Below the pieces are notes generated by a model. That model made no database searches. It was given only the letters and a program-made list of their open reading frames with translations, and was not told the DNA's origin. From Pedobacter heparinus DSM 2366 (lineage in GTDB: Bacteria > Bacteroidota > Bacteroidia > Sphingobacteriales > Sphingobacteriaceae): a stretch of 64,000 bases of DNA. Shown in pieces: positions 36,642-44,306 of this stretch (position 1 is its first letter; each line of letters opens with the position of its first letter). The stretch spans positions 2,356,001 to 2,420,000 of the forward strand of contig NC_013061.1 in the NCBI RefSeq assembly GCF_000023825.1, read 5' to 3'. The position numbers and the translations under genes are program-made.

Positions 36642-37019
36642 TTATAGCCTGTTAACTTCCAGTATTTTAAACTCCTGAATGCCGTCAGGCATCTCCCAGT
36701 TGATGCTGTCGCCGGTCCTGTAACCAAATAGTGCAATGCCAATGGGTGCAAAAACCGATACTTTCTGTGCTTTTATATTTGCCTCTTCCGGCATCACGAG
36801 TTTAAAGGTAAACTCTTTTCCCGTTTTTACATTTGCGATCCTGGCTTCCGATTTTAAGCAAACTACATCCGAGGGCAGCTCTTCTTCAGTATAGATGGTA
36901 GCGGCTTTAAGTTCTGCCTGTAATTTTTCTTTGTTATAAGCACTCATGTTGGATTTCTCCAGGTGTTCTTTTAAAAGTTTGAAATCACTTTTTGACAATG
37001 ATAAGGATTTTGTTTCCAT
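36642..37019 (-). CDS. Rnk/GreA-GreB C-terminal-domain protein
   Basis: A 125-aa cytoplasmic protein in which the C-terminal FKBP-like fold of GreA/GreB (about 48-125; VCLKSEARIANVKTG, SVFAPIGIALFGYRTGD, EFKILEV) follows a short helical N-terminus (about 1-45). The coiled-coil of a full Gre factor is missing, so it looks like Rnk, which binds RNA polymerase without Gre cleavage. The SVFAPIGIALFGYRTGD segment contains the conserved P-x-G-x-A-L-x-G core. Convergent to the VUT transporter gene. Confidence 0.85.
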   Translation of the reverse strand: METKSLSLSKSDFKLLKEHLEKSNMSAYNKEKLQAELKAATIYTEEELPSDVVCLKSEARIANVKTGKEFTFKLVMPEEANIKAQKVSVFAPIGIALFGYRTGDSINWEMPDGIQEFKILEVNRL

Positions 37020-37147
37020 GATAATGATATATTAATAATGTATTTTGATGAAAGGTGGAAAGGCTAAACACTGCGTTTGACCGGTTTAACCGGAAGAACA
37101 GCATGTTGTTTAAAAATTAGCAAAAGAATAATTTATCAGAAAAATTC

Positions 37148-37189
37148 TGAGCCCCTGAACCGAAGAAGGTGAATTTGATTCGGGGCTTA
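37148..37189. terminator. Possible hairpin terminator 3' of the 48-aa ORF
   Basis: Arms AGCCCC-T-GAA and TTCGGGGCT (one-base bulge) flank a 20-base loop. The right arm touches the stop codon of the small minus-strand ORF. The following U-rich part on the minus strand is weak, so I rate it low. Confidence 0.35.
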
Positions 37190-37333
37190 AATAATAAAGT
37201 CTTTACTCGTAGTTTGAAAGGTAAAACCCAGTGGATAGTTTTCCCTGAAGAACTTTTTGAACAGGGCATAGGCCTGTAGCTGACTTTTATTGTAAGTCGC
37301 CATTAAAGCTTTATATATCCCTTTTTGTTCCAT
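37187..37333 (-). CDS. Unknown 48-aa ORF (MEQKGIYKALMATYNKSQLQ...)
   Basis: A short reading frame in an otherwise empty 496-base gap (37020-37515). The peptide begins MEQKGIYKALMATYNK and ends TSKDFII; it is rich in Lys, aromatic residues and Gln, has no signal peptide, and I recognise no family. Support: an ATG, a possible promoter on the same strand (TTG, 20-base spacer, then TTACTTTG at 37367-37374, one base off consensus), and a hairpin just after the stop. Nothing else in the gap looks coding. It may be a small regulatory or DNA-associated protein or simply a chance ORF; confidence is modest. Confidence 0.45.
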   Translation of the reverse strand: MEQKGIYKALMATYNKSQLQAYALFKKFFRENYPLGFTFQTTSKDFII

Positions 37334-37442
37334 TGTTGCTAATGTCGTCAGCTTTTTTTTAAAATCAAAGTAAATTCAGTTAATTGACATGCTCAAGACT
37401 TAATTCGCTGCCAAGTTCTGTACGTTTATTTCTAAAAAAATA

Positions 37443-37450
37443 TATATTTG
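37443..37450 (+). promoter_or_regulatory. -7 element for the histone-like gene
   Basis: TATATTTG, exact TAnnTTTG. The leader of about 60 bases contains a four-codon ORF (ATG at 37472, Met-Glu-Thr-Val-stop, to 37486) in the same AAACATGGAAA context as the real gene. Confidence 0.6.
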
Positions 37451-37515
37451 GCTTAAATTAAAAATCAAAACATGGAAACTGTATAAGCAGGTTCCACACT
37501 ATTAAAAGAAAAAAC

Positions 37516-37695
37516 ATGGAAAAATTTTCAAAAGTTAAAGAATTACTGGCTTCAATTGAAGCAGATGCTGAGAAATTTTACAATGCAGGTAACAACGCTG
37601 CAGGTACAAGAGTACGTAAAGCAATGCAAGATTTAAAAGTTCTTGCCCAGGACATCCGTACTGAGGTTACTGAGAAAAAAAACAGCGGTAAATAA
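37516..37695 (+). CDS. Small histone H1-like (Hc1-type) DNA-binding protein
   Basis: A 59-aa basic protein, MEKFSKVKELLASIEADAEK to VTEKKNSGK. The block KFYNAGNNAAGTRVRKAMQDLK (about 20-41) is the signature of the short Hc1-type histone proteins of Bacteroidota, annotated as histone H1 in related genomes. It lacks the long Lys/Ala tail of chlamydial Hc1. It probably helps compact DNA. The gene has its own promoter with -7 box at 37443 and a strong terminator at 37709, so it is monocistronic and probably highly expressed. Confidence 0.85.
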   Translation: MEKFSKVKELLASIEADAEKFYNAGNNAAGTRVRKAMQDLKVLAQDIRTEVTEKKNSGK

Positions 37696-37708
37696 TAGCT
37701 GATCATCT

Positions 37709-37748
37709 AAATATCCGTAAGTGGTTTATACCGCTTACGGATATTTTT
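37709..37748 (+). terminator. Terminator of the histone-like gene
   Basis: Stem AATATCCGTAAGTGG / CCGCTTACGGATATT (one G-T wobble) with a four- to five-base loop and a T-run. The T-run overlaps a promoter-like TATTTTTG for the next gene. Confidence 0.85.
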
Positions 37749-37749
37749 G
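37742..37749 (+). promoter_or_regulatory. Promoter -7 element for the aldo/keto reductase, inside the terminator U-tract
   Basis: TATTTTTG matches TAnnTTTG at 37742-37749, ten bases before the ATG at 37759. A near-leaderless transcript would start here. No -33 box is evident because the hairpin occupies that place. Confidence 0.4.
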
Positions 37750-37758
37750 TCTTAAAAT

Positions 37759-38760
37759 ATGTCCTATACACCTGATCCAGCCAGATATACGCAAATGAAA
37801 TATCGCCGCTGTGGCAATAGCGGATTAAAATTATCTGCCATTTCCCTGGGCTTATGGCATAATTTCGGACATGTTGATCAGCTTGAAAACTGTAGCAACA
37901 TCCTGAAACTTGCTTTTGACAGTGGCATTACCCATTTTGATCTGGCTAACAATTACGGGCCACCCCCGGGTGCTGCCGAAGAAAATTTTGGCCTGCTCTT
38001 AAAAAGGGATTTTCCAGGTTACAGAGATGAAATGATCATTTCAACAAAGGCGGGCTATACCATGTGGGATGGACCTTATGGCGACTGGGGATCTAAGAAA
38101 TACCTCGTTTCCAGTTTAGACCAGAGCCTGAAAAGACTTCAACTGGATTATGTGGATATCTTTTACCACCATCGACCGGACCCCGAAACCCCGCTGGAAG
38201 AGACGATGTCTGCCCTGGACCTGATCGTCCGCCAGGGTAAAGCACTTTACATCGGAATTTCTAATTATAAACCTGCAGAAGCTGCAACTGCAATACAGCT
38301 TTTAAAGGAGCTGGGTACACCCTGTATTATTCATCAACCTAAATACTCCATGTACGAACGCTGGATAGAGGGGGGATTGCTGGAGCTGCTCGGAAATCAG
38401 GGAGTAGGTTGCATACCTTTTTCTCCACTTGCGCAGGGATTGTTAACGGATAAATATCTTAAAGGGATACCTGCTGATTCAAGGGCAGCAAAAACATCTG
38501 GTGCATTACAGCCAGATCAGATTACAGCAGAACGGCTTCGGCAGTTAAACCAGCTGAATGAGCTGGCACAGTCACGGGGACAAAAACTTGCGCAAATGGC
38601 CTTATCATGGATATTACGTGATGAGCGTGTGACTTCAGTATTGGTAGGGGCAAGCAAACCTGAACAACTTGCTGATTCTTTAAAATGTCTGGACAATACC
38701 ACCTTCAGTACAGCCGAATTACATCAAATTGATTTGATACTTTCCGGTTCATCAACCTGA
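37759..38760 (+). CDS. Aldo/keto reductase, L-glyceraldehyde-3-P reductase type (YghZ/Gpr)
   Basis: NADPH-dependent AKR14-family enzyme of 333 aa that reduces L-glyceraldehyde-3-phosphate and other toxic aldehydes such as methylglyoxal. The active-site tetrad region is FDLANNYGPPPGAAEENFG (about 54-72, with Asp55 and Tyr60), with catalytic Lys in ISTKAGYTMWDGPYGDWGSKKYL (about 94-116) and the His in YHHRPDPETPLEETM (about 134-148). The long YTMWDGPYGDWGSKK loop is a YghZ hallmark. The NADPH-binding C-terminus has LVGASKPEQL (about 294-303). The start follows a terminator for the histone-like gene. Confidence 0.93.
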   Translation: MSYTPDPARYTQMKYRRCGNSGLKLSAISLGLWHNFGHVDQLENCSNILKLAFDSGITHFDLANNYGPPPGAAEENFGLLLKRDFPGYRDEMIISTKAGYTMWDGPYGDWGSKKYLVSSLDQSLKRLQLDYVDIFYHHRPDPETPLEETMSALDLIVRQGKALYIGISNYKPAEAATAIQLLKELGTPCIIHQPKYSMYERWIEGGLLELLGNQGVGCIPFSPLAQGLLTDKYLKGIPADSRAAKTSGALQPDQITAERLRQLNQLNELAQSRGQKLAQMALSWILRDERVTSVLVGASKPEQLADSLKCLDNTTFSTAELHQIDLILSGSST

Positions 38761-38798
38761 CATATTTTATTTATAGCTGATGATTTATATCTTTAGAG

Positions 38799-39446
38799 AT
38801 GGAACCATCACAAGCTTTACCTATACTAGACAGCACCGAACTTCGCGTTTTAGGCGTACTCATGGAAAAATCAAAAACAACGCCAGAGTATTACCCTATG
38901 ACAATCAATGCCATAACACTGGCCTGTAACCAAAAGACATCCAGAAAACCTGTAGTCCAATATGACGAGCAAACCGTAATCCTGGCACTTGATACCTTAA
39001 AAAGAAAGAGTCTGGTGTCTACTGCTACCGGAGGTTCAAGCCGGTCTGTTAAATACAAACATAATTTTGCTATTGTATTTCCCGTATTGCCACAGGAGGT
39101 CGCAGTCATCTGCCTTTTGATGTTAAGGGGCCCTCAAACCCCGGGCGAATTGAACACCAATTCGGGAAGAATGTATGAATTTGAATCGCTTGATGAGGTA
39201 CAGGAGGTATTGGAAAGACTTTCCGGACCCGAAATGCCGTATGTGATGCAACTACCCAAACGTGCAGGTCAGAAGGAAATAAGGTATGTTCATTTATTGG
39301 GCGGAACTCCTGACCCCGAACAATATGAAAGTCTGGAGCCCGGTTCAAAACCTGCAAATCAACTGGAAGAGCGTTTGACAAAAGTTGAAGAAGAATTTGC
39401 AGAACTGAAGACTGCCTTCGACAAACTCATGAAAGAATTGATGTAG
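38799..39446 (+). CDS. UPF0502 protein, YceH family (DUF480)
   Basis: A 215-aa protein with tandem winged-helix DNA-binding-like folds. Hallmarks: LPILDSTELRVLGVLMEKSKTTPEYYPMTINA (spread over about residues 6-37), CNQKTSRKP (about 43-51) and LMLRGPQTPGELNTNSGRMYEF (about 107-128). A C-terminal coiled coil (about 188-215, LEERLTKVEEEFAELKTAFD) follows. The function of YceH is not known; the fold suggests regulation. A short hairpin and T-run follow the stop. It is not obviously part of the next operon. Confidence 0.9.
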   Translation: MEPSQALPILDSTELRVLGVLMEKSKTTPEYYPMTINAITLACNQKTSRKPVVQYDEQTVILALDTLKRKSLVSTATGGSSRSVKYKHNFAIVFPVLPQEVAVICLLMLRGPQTPGELNTNSGRMYEFESLDEVQEVLERLSGPEMPYVMQLPKRAGQKEIRYVHLLGGTPDPEQYESLEPGSKPANQLEERLTKVEEEFAELKTAFDKLMKELM

Positions 39447-39449
39447 ATG

Positions 39450-39471
39450 GGATTTATAATCCTTCTTTTTT
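39450..39471 (+). terminator. Weak terminator after yceH
   Basis: Five-base stem GGATT / AATCC with three-base loop right after the stop, followed by TTCTTTTTT. Confidence 0.45.
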
Positions 39472-39521
39472 ATACGTTCAGATTGTTTTTAGTTAATAAA
39501 CTACTAAATCTATAGATTTTA

Positions 39522-39552
39522 TTTGTTATTCTTAAAAATGCAGTTACATTTG
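39522..39552 (+). promoter_or_regulatory. Consensus Bacteroidota promoter of the Cys-leader/SusCD operon
   Basis: TTTG at 39522-39525, a 19-base spacer, then TACATTTG at 39545-39552. Both elements and spacing are exact. Transcription should start near 39558, giving a 260-base leader before susC that includes the Cys-rich ORF. Confidence 0.8.
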
Positions 39553-39586
39553 TAAAAAAAAGAGGAAATTATTTTGAACAAAAAAA

Positions 39587-39682
39587 ATGAAAAAACATTT
39601 ACACCAACAACAAGAAAATAATTTTAATGCTCAGAACAAGATGAAGTTCTTCATCTGCTGTTGTTGCAGTTTCATGCAATAG
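39587..39682 (+). CDS. Cysteine-rich leader peptide (31 aa, four consecutive Cys)
   Basis: Short ORF starting ATG 39587 and stopping TAG 39680-39682: MKKHLHQQQENNFNAQNK followed by MKFFICCCCSFMQ. The four Cys codons TGC TGT TGT TGC lie at 39656-39667, six codons before the final in-frame position. Starting about 30 bases after a consensus promoter and ending about 140 bases before susC, it has the size and place of an attenuator leader that senses charged tRNA-Cys. CAACAACA (39605-39612) is complementary to TGTTGTTG within the Cys codons (39659-39666), and TTGCA (39664-39668) can instead pair with TGCAA (39675-39679), so alternative pairings occlude or free the Cys codons. That it regulates is an inference; the ORF and Cys run are seen directly. 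Confidence 0.7.
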   Translation: MKKHLHQQQENNFNAQNKMKFFICCCCSFMQ

Positions 39683-39710
39683 CATTTCCGTAAACCCTGA
39701 AAAAACAAAA

Positions 39711-39725
39711 GCGGGAATTTCCCGC
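39711..39725 (+). terminator. GC hairpin after the Cys-rich leader (candidate attenuator)
   Basis: Six-base perfect stem GCGGGA / TCCCGC with three-base loop (39717-39719). On the plus strand the following CTTTGCC gives a weak U-tract; on the minus strand a strong T-run follows. An alternative hairpin GCCTT (39724-39728) with AAGGC (39748-39752) would break this stem. So two mutually exclusive structures exist. Confidence 0.45.
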
Positions 39726-39819
39726 CTTTGCCTGGTGTTCAGTACGTAAGGCCAATCACTTACTGATACAACCATTGTTTTAACCAATCGATTATTATTA
39801 ATTAAAACTTTTTAAAGTT

Positions 39820-42800
39820 ATGCAAAATTTTAAAAAGGAGGGGTATGTATCTTATACCGGTTCCTTGTTAAAAAAACTATTGCTGCTAAAAGGCAGTATA
39901 CTGGTACTCTCATTGTTACCCTTTGTAGCTGCCGCGCAGACCCAGCCACTTATCAATTCAACACTTAAAGGACAGGTAGTAGATTCACTTACAAAACAAG
40001 GGATCCCGGGCGTAAGCATACACATTACAGGAACTACCCATACTGTGCAAACGGACGGAGAGGGCAGGTTTGATTTTGTAACCGGACAAAAATTTCCTTA
40101 TACGCTTGAAATCAGACATGTTTCCTATAGTAAGAAAGATGTTGTCGCCAATGGCAGCCCAATACTGGTGAAATTAAAGGAGCTCACCGGTCAGCTCAAT
40201 GATGTGGTCATTGTAGGTTATGGTACCCAGCAGCGTAAAGATCTGATTGGTTCAGTTTCCAAGATAGACCCCTCAGGTACAAAAAATATTCCCGAAGCAG
40301 GCTTCGATTCCCAGTTACAGGGCAAGGCTGCTGGTGTACAGATCAATTCAAATACAGGTGTACCCGGTTCGGATATATTTATCAGGGTAAGGGGCGCAAC
40401 TTCCATTAATGCCACCAATGATCCGCTGTATATAATAGATGGCGTTTGGGTAAATAACAGCAGTCTCCAGAACATTGCACAGGAGCGGGGTACCTCTCCA
40501 CTTTCTGACATTAACCCTGCTGATATAGAAAGTATTGAAATATTGAAAGATGCCACCGCTATCGCTATTTATGGATCCAGAGGAGCAAATGGTGTGGTGC
40601 TGGTCACGACAAAAAGGGGCAATTACGGGCAAAAAACAAAGATAGATTTTAATGGATCGGAAGGTTTGGGCAGGGCCCCGGCAGACAGGGTATGGAAAAC
40701 CACCACCGGACCCGAGCACGCCCGTCTGATTAATGAATACAGCAGAAATATGGGCAAGCCTGAGCCATTCAGGCCGGTAACTGAAGTCATTAACGGCGTT
40801 GCCGGCAGGGGATTGCCTGACGGACAGCCAACTTACGACCGCATGAGCTATTTAAACCGTACGGCCACACTCCGCAATTACGATCTCTCGCTGCAGGGCG
40901 GATCTGACAGAACACGCTTTTATCTTGGGGGTGGTTATACCTTTCAGGAATCAATCTGGAAACCCATGTCTTTCGACCGTGCAGGTTTAAAAGTTAACCT
41001 CGACCATAAACTGAGCTCAAAAATTGCAATCGGTACCAGCAATACCATTTCAAGAAGTCACCGCGACCAGGCACGTCCTGCAAATGGTGCAAACGGAACA
41101 CTGCTGCAGGCCTCATTGAACATACCTACCTATCTTCCCATCTTTGATGCCAATGGAACTCCTTTAAAATGGGTTAATTTCGACAATATCGATGTGCTGA
41201 CCAGTACAGTAAACCTATGGTCAAACAGTTATCATTATATTGGCAATATTTACCTGGATTATGCCATCACACCCAAATTAAAGTTCCGTTCTACCTTTGG
41301 TGTCGATTACAACAACTATGAAGAGAACGAATACTGGGATACCCGGACCATTCTTGGTAACAGTGGGGGAAGGGGTACACAAAGCATCACCCAGTCTTCC
41401 ACAGCTATAAACGAACAGACCCTGGCCTACAATGATAAGGCCGGGAAACATAGTTTTGGCATACTGATCGGTAATACCCTGCAGGGTGCCGAAGTGAAGA
41501 ACGTATCGGCCACAGGTACAAATTTTCCAAACAATTCTTACACACAGATTTCCTCGGCCGCCACACAAATTGCATCGCAGTTTAAAACAAACAGTACCCT
41601 GGCCTCTTTTTTCTCGAGGGCAGATTATAATTATGCCGGTAAATATTATGCAGAGTTTACAGTAAGGGCAGATGGTTCTTCCAAATTTGGTAAAAACAAT
41701 AAATGGGGCTATTTTCCTGCAATCGGTGCTGCATGGCGTATCAAAGAAGAAAATTTCCTTAAAAACGTTTCCCAGATCAGTAACTTAAAATACAGGGTCA
41801 GTTATGGCATCACCGGAAACCAGGCCGGTATCAATGATTTTGCTTCTCAGGGCCTTTGGACAGGGGGTTTTGGCTATGCTGATGTGGCCGGCGGGGCCGA
41901 ATTACCTGGTACAGCCCCTTTACAGCTGGCCAATCCCGACCTGAAATGGGAGAGTACGGCCCAGTTCAGCACCGGACTTGACATTGGCTTGTTCGAAGAC
42001 AAACTGAACATAGAGTTTAATTATTATAACAAATATACCAGGGATGCTTTATTGCAGGTTGCTGTTCCGGGTACATCTGGTTTTTCTTCCTATCTCACCA
42101 ATTATGGCGAGATCAGTAATAAAGGATTTGAATTGTCTATCAGTTCCATAAACCTCAGGACAACCGGCTTTACCTGGAAAACGGATTTTAACATTGCCAG
42201 AAATAAGAATACCATCGAAAAGATACCTGCCGACATCCCCTTTGCAGGAAGGGACCTCATCCGTTTGCAGCAAGGAAAGGAATTGTATTCCTACTGGTTA
42301 TATAAACAGCTGTATGTGAATCCTGATAATGGTGAAGCGGTATTTGACGATTATAATAAGGATGGTAAAATAACTGCCGACGACCGTCAGATTGTTGGTA
42401 GTACCTGGCCTAAGTTTTTTGGTGGGCTTACCAATAATTTCAGCTATAAAGGGTTGGACCTTAGTATCTTTTTTACTTTCTCTTATGGAAACTATTTATG
42501 GAACCACAACAGGATGCTCGGAGAAACAGGGGGTACACTGGATGCGGGCCGGGTATTGCTGAAAAGCCAGCTGGACCGCTGGACTACACCAGGACAGGTT
42601 ACAAACACCCCAAAACTTAACGACGCCAATTATGCCAGGCAAGAGAACAGCCGCTTTTTTGAAGATGCTTCATTTTTAAGGTTACGTGCTTTAACCCTTG
42701 GCTACACCCTGCCTGCAGTGTTTACTGAGAGGGTCAGGATCCGGAAAGTGAGATTTTATGTAAGTGGCAGTAACCTGTTGCTATTTACGAAATATACAGG

Positions 42801-42906
42801 TGCAGATCCTGAATCAAACCTGGGCACCCAGAACATACAAGGTTATGACTATGGTACCCCGCCACAACCACGTACCGTACAACTGGGCCTTAACCTTACA
42901 CTTTAA
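39820..42906 (+). CDS. SusC/RagA-type TonB-dependent outer-membrane transporter
   Basis: A 1028-aa outer-membrane transporter that takes up a substrate delivered by its SusD partner using TonB energy. A signal peptide (hydrophobic region about 20-37, cleavage near AAAQ) is followed by a carboxypeptidase-D regulatory-like domain (about 48-125, STLKGQVVDSLTKQGIPGVSIHI pattern), the TonB-box-like linker and plug (LNDVVIVGYGTQQRKDLIGSVS from about 126; ILKDATAIAIYGSRGANGVVLVTTKRG about 238-264), and the 22-stranded barrel, ending in an aromatic/Leu pair region (VQLGLNLTL). The substrate is unknown. It is the first large gene of the transcription unit led by the Cys-rich peptide; susD follows after 11 bases. 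Confidence 0.95.
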   Translation: MQNFKKEGYVSYTGSLLKKLLLLKGSILVLSLLPFVAAAQTQPLINSTLKGQVVDSLTKQGIPGVSIHITGTTHTVQTDGEGRFDFVTGQKFPYTLEIRHVSYSKKDVVANGSPILVKLKELTGQLNDVVIVGYGTQQRKDLIGSVSKIDPSGTKNIPEAGFDSQLQGKAAGVQINSNTGVPGSDIFIRVRGATSINATNDPLYIIDGVWVNNSSLQNIAQERGTSPLSDINPADIESIEILKDATAIAIYGSRGANGVVLVTTKRGNYGQKTKIDFNGSEGLGRAPADRVWKTTTGPEHARLINEYSRNMGKPEPFRPVTEVINGVAGRGLPDGQPTYDRMSYLNRTATLRNYDLSLQGGSDRTRFYLGGGYTFQESIWKPMSFDRAGLKVNLDHKLSSKIAIGTSNTISRSHRDQARPANGANGTLLQASLNIPTYLPIFDANGTPLKWVNFDNIDVLTSTVNLWSNSYHYIGNIYLDYAITPKLKFRSTFGVDYNNYEENEYWDTRTILGNSGGRGTQSITQSSTAINEQTLAYNDKAGKHSFGILIGNTLQGAEVKNVSATGTNFPNNSYTQISSAATQIASQFKTNSTLASFFSRADYNYAGKYYAEFTVRADGSSKFGKNNKWGYFPAIGAAWRIKEENFLKNVSQISNLKYRVSYGITGNQAGINDFASQGLWTGGFGYADVAGGAELPGTAPLQLANPDLKWESTAQFSTGLDIGLFEDKLNIEFNYYNKYTRDALLQVAVPGTSGFSSYLTNYGEISNKGFELSISSINLRTTGFTWKTDFNIARNKNTIEKIPADIPFAGRDLIRLQQGKELYSYWLYKQLYVNPDNGEAVFDDYNKDGKITADDRQIVGSTWPKFFGGLTNNFSYKGLDLSIFFTFSYGNYLWNHNRMLGETGGTLDAGRVLLKSQLDRWTTPGQVTNTPKLNDANYARQENSRFFEDASFLRLRALTLGYTLPAVFTERVRIRKVRFYVSGSNLLLFTKYTGADPESNLGTQNIQGYDYGTPPQPRTVQLGLNLTL

Positions 42907-42917
42907 TCATTACCGAT

Positions 42918-44291
42918 ATGAAACTTATAAAATACATCATCTTCTCATTTTTACTGAGCACCCTCAGCTCCTGCGAGAAGTTTTTAACTACAGAACCCGT
43001 AAATGCGGTATCGGATGAAAACCCGATCTACGATAAAGGATCAAGCGAAACTGCCTTAAGGGCTGTTTACAGACAAATGGGCAATATCGGTTATTATGGC
43101 GAAACCTATGTAACTTTTGGCTATTTCCCCAGTGGGGACATTAAAAACCTGACCACAGGTGGTTCTGCCAACCTGGTCAATGTAAATTTCAGAACGGATG
43201 AGGTGTTTTTCAACACGGCCTGGATTGCCATTTACAACACCATTAACCGGGCCAACCAGGTAATCAGTAAAGTGCCGGGCGTAAACGATCCTTTATTGAC
43301 ACCGGCACTTAAAAACCAATACATTGGCGAGGCTAAATTCATAAGGGCACTGGCGTATTTTGACCTGGCCAGGGCCTGGGGTGGTGTTCAGCTGATCCTG
43401 GAACCTACAATATCACTGGAAAACCGGCCCAAAGTGAAAAGAAGTACACTAGCCGAGACCTATGCGCAGGTACAGAAAGACCTGGAAGATGCTGAAGTAC
43501 TGCTGCCTGATGTTGTAAACCGAATCAGGGCTACCAGGCGTACCGTTTGGGCCCTAAGGGCCAGACTGCACCTTTATAAGCAGGAATGGGCACTGGCCGA
43601 AGAATATGCCACCAGGTTAATCGATAAAACAGCCGATTATACGCTGGTAAAACCTTTTAGTGCCTGGTTTGCGAATAATGTAACAGCCAGCAGGGAATCC
43701 ATTTTCGAATTGCAGTACAGTGTGATCAATCCAAATGCCATCCGTATCCAGATGCAGCACTCTACCAATGGAGGGCAGTACCGCTACGCACCGAACGACA
43801 GGTTTGTACAGCTGCTGAATGATCCTGCCGTATCGGGTGGAAGGAGTGCCCTTATCGGTAGTGTTACACAAAGTGGCATCACCAATTGGTTTGGCAATTT
43901 GTATTACAGGAAAGACGCTACAGATCCCACCTACATTTTCAGGATTGCAGAGATGTATCTCATCCGCGCAGAAGCAAGGGCCCAGCTCAATAATCTATCG
44001 GCCACCAGCGGAGCGCTGTCCGATCTGAACCAGGTGCGTGACCGTGCAGGTATTTTACCTTCAACGGCAGCAGGAAAAGACCAGATCTTACTGGCTATAG
44101 AAAATGAACGCCGTATAGAATTTGCCTGGGAAGCACACCGTTGGTTCGACCTGGCAAGAACCGGTCGTGCCAAAGTGGTGCTCGAAGCATTGGATCCCAA
44201 TACCAAGGTGTCAGCGCACGAATATGTTTTCCCGATACCGGTAACACAGATCCAGCTGGATCCAAACCTGGAACAAAACAAAGATTATTAA
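42918..44291 (+). CDS. SusD/RagB-type substrate-binding lipoprotein
   Basis: A 457-aa outer-membrane lipoprotein that lids the SusC barrel. Lipobox at LSSCE with lipid Cys19, then the SusD fold of TPR-like helices: the N-terminal part around SCEKFLTTEPVNAVSDENP (about 18-36), the helices containing IGEAKFIRALAYFDLARAWG (about 133-152), and the C-terminal SusD-like part with RIAEMYLIRAEARAQL and ENERRIEFAWEAHRWFDLARTGRA (about 395-420), which are signature blocks. It follows susC by 11 bases. With the partner genes downstream it suggests uptake of a specific compound, which is not readable. Confidence 0.95.
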   Translation: MKLIKYIIFSFLLSTLSSCEKFLTTEPVNAVSDENPIYDKGSSETALRAVYRQMGNIGYYGETYVTFGYFPSGDIKNLTTGGSANLVNVNFRTDEVFFNTAWIAIYNTINRANQVISKVPGVNDPLLTPALKNQYIGEAKFIRALAYFDLARAWGGVQLILEPTISLENRPKVKRSTLAETYAQVQKDLEDAEVLLPDVVNRIRATRRTVWALRARLHLYKQEWALAEEYATRLIDKTADYTLVKPFSAWFANNVTASRESIFELQYSVINPNAIRIQMQHSTNGGQYRYAPNDRFVQLLNDPAVSGGRSALIGSVTQSGITNWFGNLYYRKDATDPTYIFRIAEMYLIRAEARAQLNNLSATSGALSDLNQVRDRAGILPSTAAGKDQILLAIENERRIEFAWEAHRWFDLARTGRAKVVLEALDPNTKVSAHEYVFPIPVTQIQLDPNLEQNKDY

Positions 44292-44306
44292 TTAAAAACA
44301 AAAGCC

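Noticed and set aside
37148..37189. Riboswitch-like structure in the gap beside the Rnk-like gene
   Set aside because: Only a single bulged hairpin is visible, with no match to a known riboswitch core; it fits a weak terminator better.
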